DNA from: Megalonaias nervosa
Taxonomy: Eukaryota > Mollusca > Bivalvia > Unionida > Unionidae
Direction: 5' to 3'
NCBI GenBank assembly: GCA_016617855.1
Contig: JAECUM010001871.1
Coordinates: 1-64,000, forward strand
Length of the DNA: 64,000 bases
The notes under the pieces are model-generated. The model was not told the origin of the DNA. It saw only the letters and a list, made by a program, of their open reading frames with translations, and made no database searches. This document shows, in pieces, positions 58,096 to 64,000 of this stretch (its first letter is position 1; each line of letters opens with the position of its first letter). The translations under genes were made by a program, and so were the position numbers.

Positions 58096-58172
58096 TGGTC
58101 CCATGTATTGAGTCTGGTTCATGAGCCTGGTCCATGTAGCGAGTCTGCTCCATGCAGAGAGTCTGGTCCCAT
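58096..58172. repeat. Short tandem repeat, 17-20-bp unit
   Basis: TGGTCCCATGTA..GAGTCTGGTTCATG..CTGGTCCATGTAGCGAGTC, four degenerate units. Confidence 0.75.
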
Positions 58173-58874
58173 GTAAATTAGTGGTTGAAATACAGTTTTA
58201 GTTTCAGTTTTGGACAATGAAGCTGTTTATGGACAGACAGACTGACAAACACAGAGAAAATGTTTATAGGCAGACAGGCATAGCATTAACTATATCCCCA
58301 CCCCACCCATAACATATACCTGTTGTACAATAATTATATGGAATAAACAGTGAAGTAGCATATTTAGATAATGCATGTAGTTACACAAACAGCTAAAATA
58401 TGTCAATCTTTATTCAAATAACAAAATGTCCATCTTCATACCAAAAACTCCATCCAACCCTTTTTTTATTTTAAGCTGCTCCAGAAAATGAAAGTATAAT
58501 TAAACAAGGCCAAAAAAGTTTGCTTACCTTATCTTCAAGTCTTCTTGTCTTTCAAAACAACAAACTTAGTAAACTGGAAACAGAATAGAAAATAAGTTTT
58601 AAAACCTTTTGAAAGACTGTTTTTGTCCTAGATAAGTGCTCCTCATGAAACCAGGATAAAGCATTTAAATTATAAGGCAATTAGTGGAAAGTATATATAC
58701 AACAGGGTCCAATGGTATGTCAACAAAACTGGGGTAACATGGCATCAACTAAAGGTAAAGTTCTAATAATGCAAATAGAAATGAACTGGAAACCTTGATG
58801 GTAACAAATAAATGTTTGCTTTTAAAACTTTTGGAAGATGAATCCTTCTGATCCAAAAACAAGAATCACTTGGA

Positions 58875-60010
58875 GGGACTGATGTTCTACTGAATAAAAA
58901 GAATTTCCTGTATTTTCAAGATCAAACCATTTCTTCCTTTTAACTGCAGAGTGCTGAAACCATTTCTGTCAGCAATAACTATATTTTCAAAGTAGCTGCT
59001 GTCACTGTTGGACATATTGGATGTCAGATTGGTACCATTTTCTTTTAAAATGAAGCAGACACCATTAGAAATTGTTTGGTGATAACACAATGTCAATATG
59101 ACCATTCATACAGGTGGAATAGCAACAAGATTTTCAAGACAGCCACCAGGCAGCCATATTGGATGTATGACTTACACCATTTTCATTTAGGACCATAAGT
59201 GTCTTGGTGAAAACCCCATCCTGATATATAAGAATATTTTGAAGCTAACTTCTATGGTGGCCATATTTAAGGTTAGTCATTTTCATTAAGGACCAACTAA
59301 ACATGATAAGAACTTTTCTGATGAAAACCCATGTCAAAACAACTTTACATTTAAGAAGAGTAGTGAAAAAATAATTTTCAAGCTGGCCACATACTGGATG
59401 TCAGATCAGCAACATTTTAATTTAGGATGAACAAAACATTACAAATCATCTTTTAGTGAAAAGCTTATGCTGCTGTGAGCATTAATTCAGAGAAGTGACA
59501 ACATGATTTTCAAGCTGACCATTGTGGATCGCAGACATACTGGACATTAAATTGGCACCATTTTCATATAGGAATAATCAGCATCAAAATAATTATTTTG
59601 GTGAAAACCTCATGATTATATTTTCAGAAAGAGTTATGAAAAGTTTTTCATATTGGATTTCAAACTTGCACCAATTTTATTTAGGACCAGCTAGACATCA
59701 CATTAAGTCTTTTAGTGAAAACCACATGCTGATATGACCATCCATATAAGCAAGACTTGCAGTAAGATGGCCAATATGGTGGCCATATTGGATGTCAGAT
59801 AGGCACTATTTTCATTTAAGACACAAGACCATGGGATAAATGTGTGTAAAATTTCATGGCAATCCTCCAGGTAGATTAGAAGGAGGAGGAGCAATAATAA
59901 AATTGTGCTAATGGACAGATGGATGACAGACAGGCAATGGATGGCAAACAGCCCTTGAAAGACCCTCCCATGACCTCTTCTGGCCCTTGGCCAGAACAGA
60001 AAAAAACCTA
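58875..60010 (+). mobile_element. Helitron-like composite repeat I, nearly complete copy
   Basis: The full order is visible. The head is at 58890-58985 (AAAAGAATTTCCTGTATTTT, AAACCATTTCTTCCTTTTAA, AGAGTGCTGAAACCATTTCT). Six to seven monomers follow (59010-59830). Then comes the junction GGCAATCCTCCAGGTAGATT and AGGAGGAGGAGCAATAATAA (59860-59900), and the tract ATGGACAGATGGATGACAGA (59912 on). The tail at 59960-60003 has stem CTGGCC-CTT-GGCCAG, then AACAGA. No transposase or helicase is encoded, so it is non-autonomous. ORFs across it on both strands are by-products. Confidence 0.75.
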
Positions 60011-60635
<625 letters not shown>

Positions 60636-61056
60636 AGGGAACCCCTACATAACACAGTTGGGGTCCAGAACAGCCGACACCTGTATGGACCAAATTGTGA
60701 TGTCAGGATGAACGATTGAAAGATAACTGAATGTGTATACAAGTGTTTGGAGGATGGTATAAACAAAATAATTGTACTATCTGTAAATTACATAACAATC
60801 AGATTTATGAAAGCCCCATGCTCAATAAAATATTAATCACTGCTGTGCAAGAACATTCCAGTAACTACAATTCAAAAGTTACAGGTTTCTGAATCAGTAA
60901 TATTTATCTGTTCATCAGCTTGGCTGATGTTTTCAATGGCATCAAGGAAAAAGGAACATCTAAGAAAATAAAATCAGAAACCATGATGTTTATTTGTTAT
61001 ATCCAAATCTGAATTGTAATAAATCAGCATTATGGCAGTGTTCCCATGTGCATGTA

Positions 61057-61060
<4 letters not shown>

Positions 61061-61111
<51 letters not shown>
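61061..61111. repeat. (AT)n microsatellite
   Basis: About 25 uninterrupted AT units. Confidence 0.96.
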
Positions 61112-61114
<3 letters not shown>

Positions 61115-61260
61115 TGAGAGTAATTATATAAATTTAATGTTAAAATAGTAGGTACAAAACTTTCAAAAATGTTGCAGACAGCAACTCAAGGCGACCCAGG
61201 TGACTGTCAATTTCATCTAAATGTAGTCTTAATGGTGGGAATGAGCTGCAAAGGAACAAG

Positions 61261-61439
61261 TACATTAAAACCTGTCTTCAGAGACCACTGTAATGAGAAA
61301 CCACCAGTCTTGACAGACTAAGTTCTCAGTGCACAAACTTATTAATCATATAGTGTTGTAACCTCTCGTGAGACCACTTGTCTTGAGAAACTGTTAATGT
61401 TTGGCAGAAGAGATGGTCTTCCAATACAGGTTTACTGTA
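61261..61439. mobile_element. Short pogo/mariner-type MITE, 179 bp
   Basis: Left TACATTAAAACCTGTCTTCA then GAGACCAC; right (read inward) TACAGTAAACCTGTATTGGA then AGACCATCTC. This is an imperfect terminal inverted repeat of about 26 bp with TA at both ends. The interior includes ACCACTTGTCTTGAGAAAC, echoing the terminal motif. No coding capacity. The 38-bp fragment at 51.44 kb belongs to the same group. Confidence 0.75.
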
Positions 61440-61689
61440 TTATCATCAACTTTTCATTTTGCAATGGCTGAGGTAAACAGTAATATGAATCAAGTCTAAC
61501 TGAGAAAGTACAACTATACTCAAATCTTTTAATTATGTCAAATTCTCTCAAAGAAACAATTTTGTCATCTTTTTGAATTCCATTTCCAACAAAACCCCTT
61601 GGAAAATCTTAAATCTGACAGCCTGGTAATATCCCAAGTCTTATATAAACATGATTTGCTTGTAAAATCTGAAACAAGTGTACCATGAA

Positions 61690-62360
61690 GGGCACATTAT
61701 ACACCAACCCCATGTTTAATTGTCCTCTATGTACATCACTGAAACTTCTGTGCAGAAACTATATTCTTTAAGTCAGTATAACTTTGATTTTTTTAAACAT
61801 TTTTAACATAAAATCAATAGGCTTCTTCTTTACCCTAAATATAAGCCATCCACAATCTTTAATCCAGGTCTGTGATTTACAATGAAAAGTTATTGTGCAG
61901 AATCCATTCTGTTTATTTCAGTTGCAGTAACCCTGACCTTTGACCATTTTATATCAATTCAACAGGCTACTTTTAAAGTGCATGCCATCCACAAAGTTAA
62001 ATGGTGCGGTTTTATGCTGTGGAACTAAATTTAACATGCATAGACCATTTTTTATTCTTCAGTCACAGTGAAATTAAACACTAACCTTTTGACTTCAAAA
62101 TCAAGAGACTGCACCACTCCAAGAGCAAGCTATCCATAAAGTGGTAACTGCAGATGATAAAAAAGTCAAGATATTGCAGAAACAGTGACCTTGCCCTTTC
62201 AACAGTGACATTGCCCTTTCAGCTTTAGATCCCAATATTGAAAAGGTTCTTCCTTACTCCAAGAGCAAGCCATCTACAAGCTTGGAAAATTGAGATGATG
62301 GATAACTCAAATTATTGCATGGAAATGAGATTGGTAATAGACAGACAGATATTGTAATAT
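61690..62360 (+). repeat. Second composite repeat family, four-unit array with GACAGA end
   Basis: Units with TAAGTCAGTATAACTTTGAT, AATCAATAGGCTTCTTCTTT, ATAAGCCATCCACAATCTTT, AATCCAGGTCTGTGA and TCAGTCACAGTGAAATT. The last is followed by GGAAATGAGATTGGTAATAG and ACAGACAGATATTG. Same orientation as the arrays at 18.8 and 33.8 kb. Confidence 0.75.
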
Positions 62361-63042
62361 AATATACTCCACATTATGATAAGCATATCAAAAGATAAAG
62401 TGGCCGCCAATTTAGTCACAAACTATTTAAGGGTAATGAAAAAAAGCAGACAAGGCTGACAAAGTAGCATGGCAGTCACTCAATTCTAAGAGGAGAAGTC
62501 CATATAGTGGCTTTAAATGTGATATAGAAGACCATGTTCTGCCGTTATAAGATACTCTGCAAACCTGTGGCATGTGAACTCCACAAACAATTGCCTCTGA
62601 ACATCAAAACCATCACCAACAACAGTGGCATCACTCATATAGAACAAATTACAAAGTAAGAGTGATACTGTTTCACCTACATGTAGGACATGTATCTGAC
62701 CAATGTATACCTCCTTAATGGTACAACTTGAGTATGATACCTTGCTAGTGTCATCTGACAGTAGAACTCAATTTAGTTTCATGTGCTGACATCCACAATT
62801 TGAAACTAAAGTTTTTATGTTAATCCAAGCCTTCTGGTTAAATAACTCTCGAGAAAATCTGTAAAGAATGCAGTTTATATAGAACAACTATTCTATATCT
62901 AAGGATTTTAACCTTTTTGCTTACTTATATATTTCATGTAACTTTTAAAGATTTGTAGTATTTTTTACTTTCATCTTTTATTTTCTAGGAATACATGTTT
63001 ACATTCATTTGGAAGGCCTCATCTTCATAAAAAATGTCAGCT
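62361..63042. other. No recognised feature
   Basis: AT-rich sequence without recognisable genes or repeats. Confidence 0.35.

Positions 63043-63080
<38 letters not shown>
63043..63080. repeat. (CA)n microsatellite
   Basis: About 18 CA units. Confidence 0.95.
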
Positions 63081-63083
<3 letters not shown>

Positions 63084-63424
63084 GATAAAGCAAAGATGTC
63101 CATGAATGAGCTGGTTGATTCATGTACAGAAATCATATTTTACATTGTTCAAGAGGATTGAAAACAAAATAAGTGCTTTTTTGCCATATAATATGTATTC
63201 TCTTCATAGGATAATAAAACATCAAGTTTTGAATATAAATTGGATTTAGATCATGATGTTACAATAATTACATTCGAGTCAGTATATTGTCAGTTGATGA
63301 AAAAGGAAGAGTTGTTCATCTTATAGTTCACTGTAGAGATTTTTTAATAGCATCCAACTGCATTTATAGTTTCCCTCACAAGATCACCCTCCAGTAAACA
63401 CAGATGACATTCACAGGGGCATGG

Positions 63425-63775
63425 GCCACGAAAATAGGGTGTTACCAGAATGGCTCATTAATGAAAATAGGGTGTTACCAGAATGGCCCAGTAATGAAAA
63501 TAGGGCAGGATGTGTCACCAGAATGGCTCATTAATGAAAATAGGGCAGGATGTGTTACCAGAATGGCTCATTAATGAAAATAGGGCAGGATGTGTTACCA
63601 GAATGGTTCATTAATGAAAATAGGGCAGGATGTGTTACCAGAATGGCTCATTAATGAAAATAGGGCAGGATGTGTTACCAGAATGGCTCATTAATGAAAA
63701 TAGGGCAGGATGTGTTACCAGAATGGCTCATTAATGAAAACAGGGCAGGATGTGTTATCAGAATGGCTCATTAAT
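63425..63775. repeat. Minisatellite, exact 40-bp unit
   Basis: ACCAGAATGGCTCATTAATG plus AAAATAGGGCAGGATGTGTT. GAATGG recurs exactly every 40 bp from 63481 to 63761. The first units lack GCAGGAT-type bases and are shorter (about 33 bp). Units are nearly identical, so the array is young. Confidence 0.95.
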
Positions 63776-64000
63776 ATTTTTTGTGTGGCCTAAGAGTACA
63801 CGTTTATAACTCCATTCCTCAAACTTCTCTCTAACTGTCAGAATAATGAACTAAAAGGATGATCTTGTTCTGATTGATAAGAGAAATGCCTCCCCAAAAG
63901 CCCAGGCCAATCTGACTTTGTTTTCTAATCTTTTGCAACACTCTAGAGATTTAGTAGTTTATTTGAAGCTTGAAGACAATCAATTTTTGTTTTGCCCATC

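Overview
The window looks like AT-rich, CpG-poor animal intergenic or intronic DNA. It is most likely from a mollusc, and a bivalve is my best guess. I see no prokaryotic genes, rRNA, intact tRNA or CRISPR array. The lineage call rests on repeat style: several tRNA-derived SINEs, 'GGGCAATAACTC'-type sequence (25.43 kb), composite repeats with a tandem core like the bivalve 'pearl' Helitron-like elements, and very many minisatellites. Almost every open reading frame of 60-160 codons here is spurious or lies in a repeat. The only convincing coding similarity is to transposon proteins.

Layout. 0-1 kb: a minus-strand LINE remnant whose endonuclease end is joined directly to the ORF2 C-terminus. 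1.4-2.7 kb: a 36-bp minisatellite with a 264-bp higher-order repeat. 2.9-10.2 kb: SINEs of three families, three copies of a 'cloverleaf' MITE, and a Helitron-like composite repeat split by two SINEs. 10.7-12.0 kb: an L1/Tx1-like LINE fragment (minus) abutting two minisatellites. 12.5-32 kb: more composite-repeat arrays (14.8-16.3, 22.3-23.1, 23.9-24.1, 27.6-28.5, 29.1-29.8 kb), a second composite family (18.8-20.3 kb) split by a MITE, a ~90-bp tandem array resembling transposon ends (25.7-26.7 kb) and another L1-like RT fragment (31.2-31.9 kb). 32.8-33.4 kb: an island that retains CpG. It contains a 110-bp minus-strand ORF segment ending in a good splice donor and is the best candidate for a host promoter with first coding exon. 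34-47 kb: MITEs, SINEs, a 1.5-kb AT-rich minisatellite (39.9-41.4 kb) and a 5'-truncated LINE ending in a (TTA)n tail (43.4-44.7 kb). 47.06-49.27 kb: a decayed pogo-like DNA transposon with matching termini and an internal duplication. 50-64 kb: microsatellites, minisatellites, two more composite arrays plus one nearly complete copy (58.9-60.0 kb), a SINE, a short pogo/mariner-type MITE and a 40-bp minisatellite at the right end.

The most interesting items are the cloverleaf MITE family (about ten copies, two internal hairpins, TA target duplications), the composite Helitron-like family (head, 130-150-bp monomers, GACAGA-rich tract, terminal hairpin, all copies in one orientation), and the CpG-retaining candidate exon. 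All repeat-family names are inferences from structure; no database was searched.
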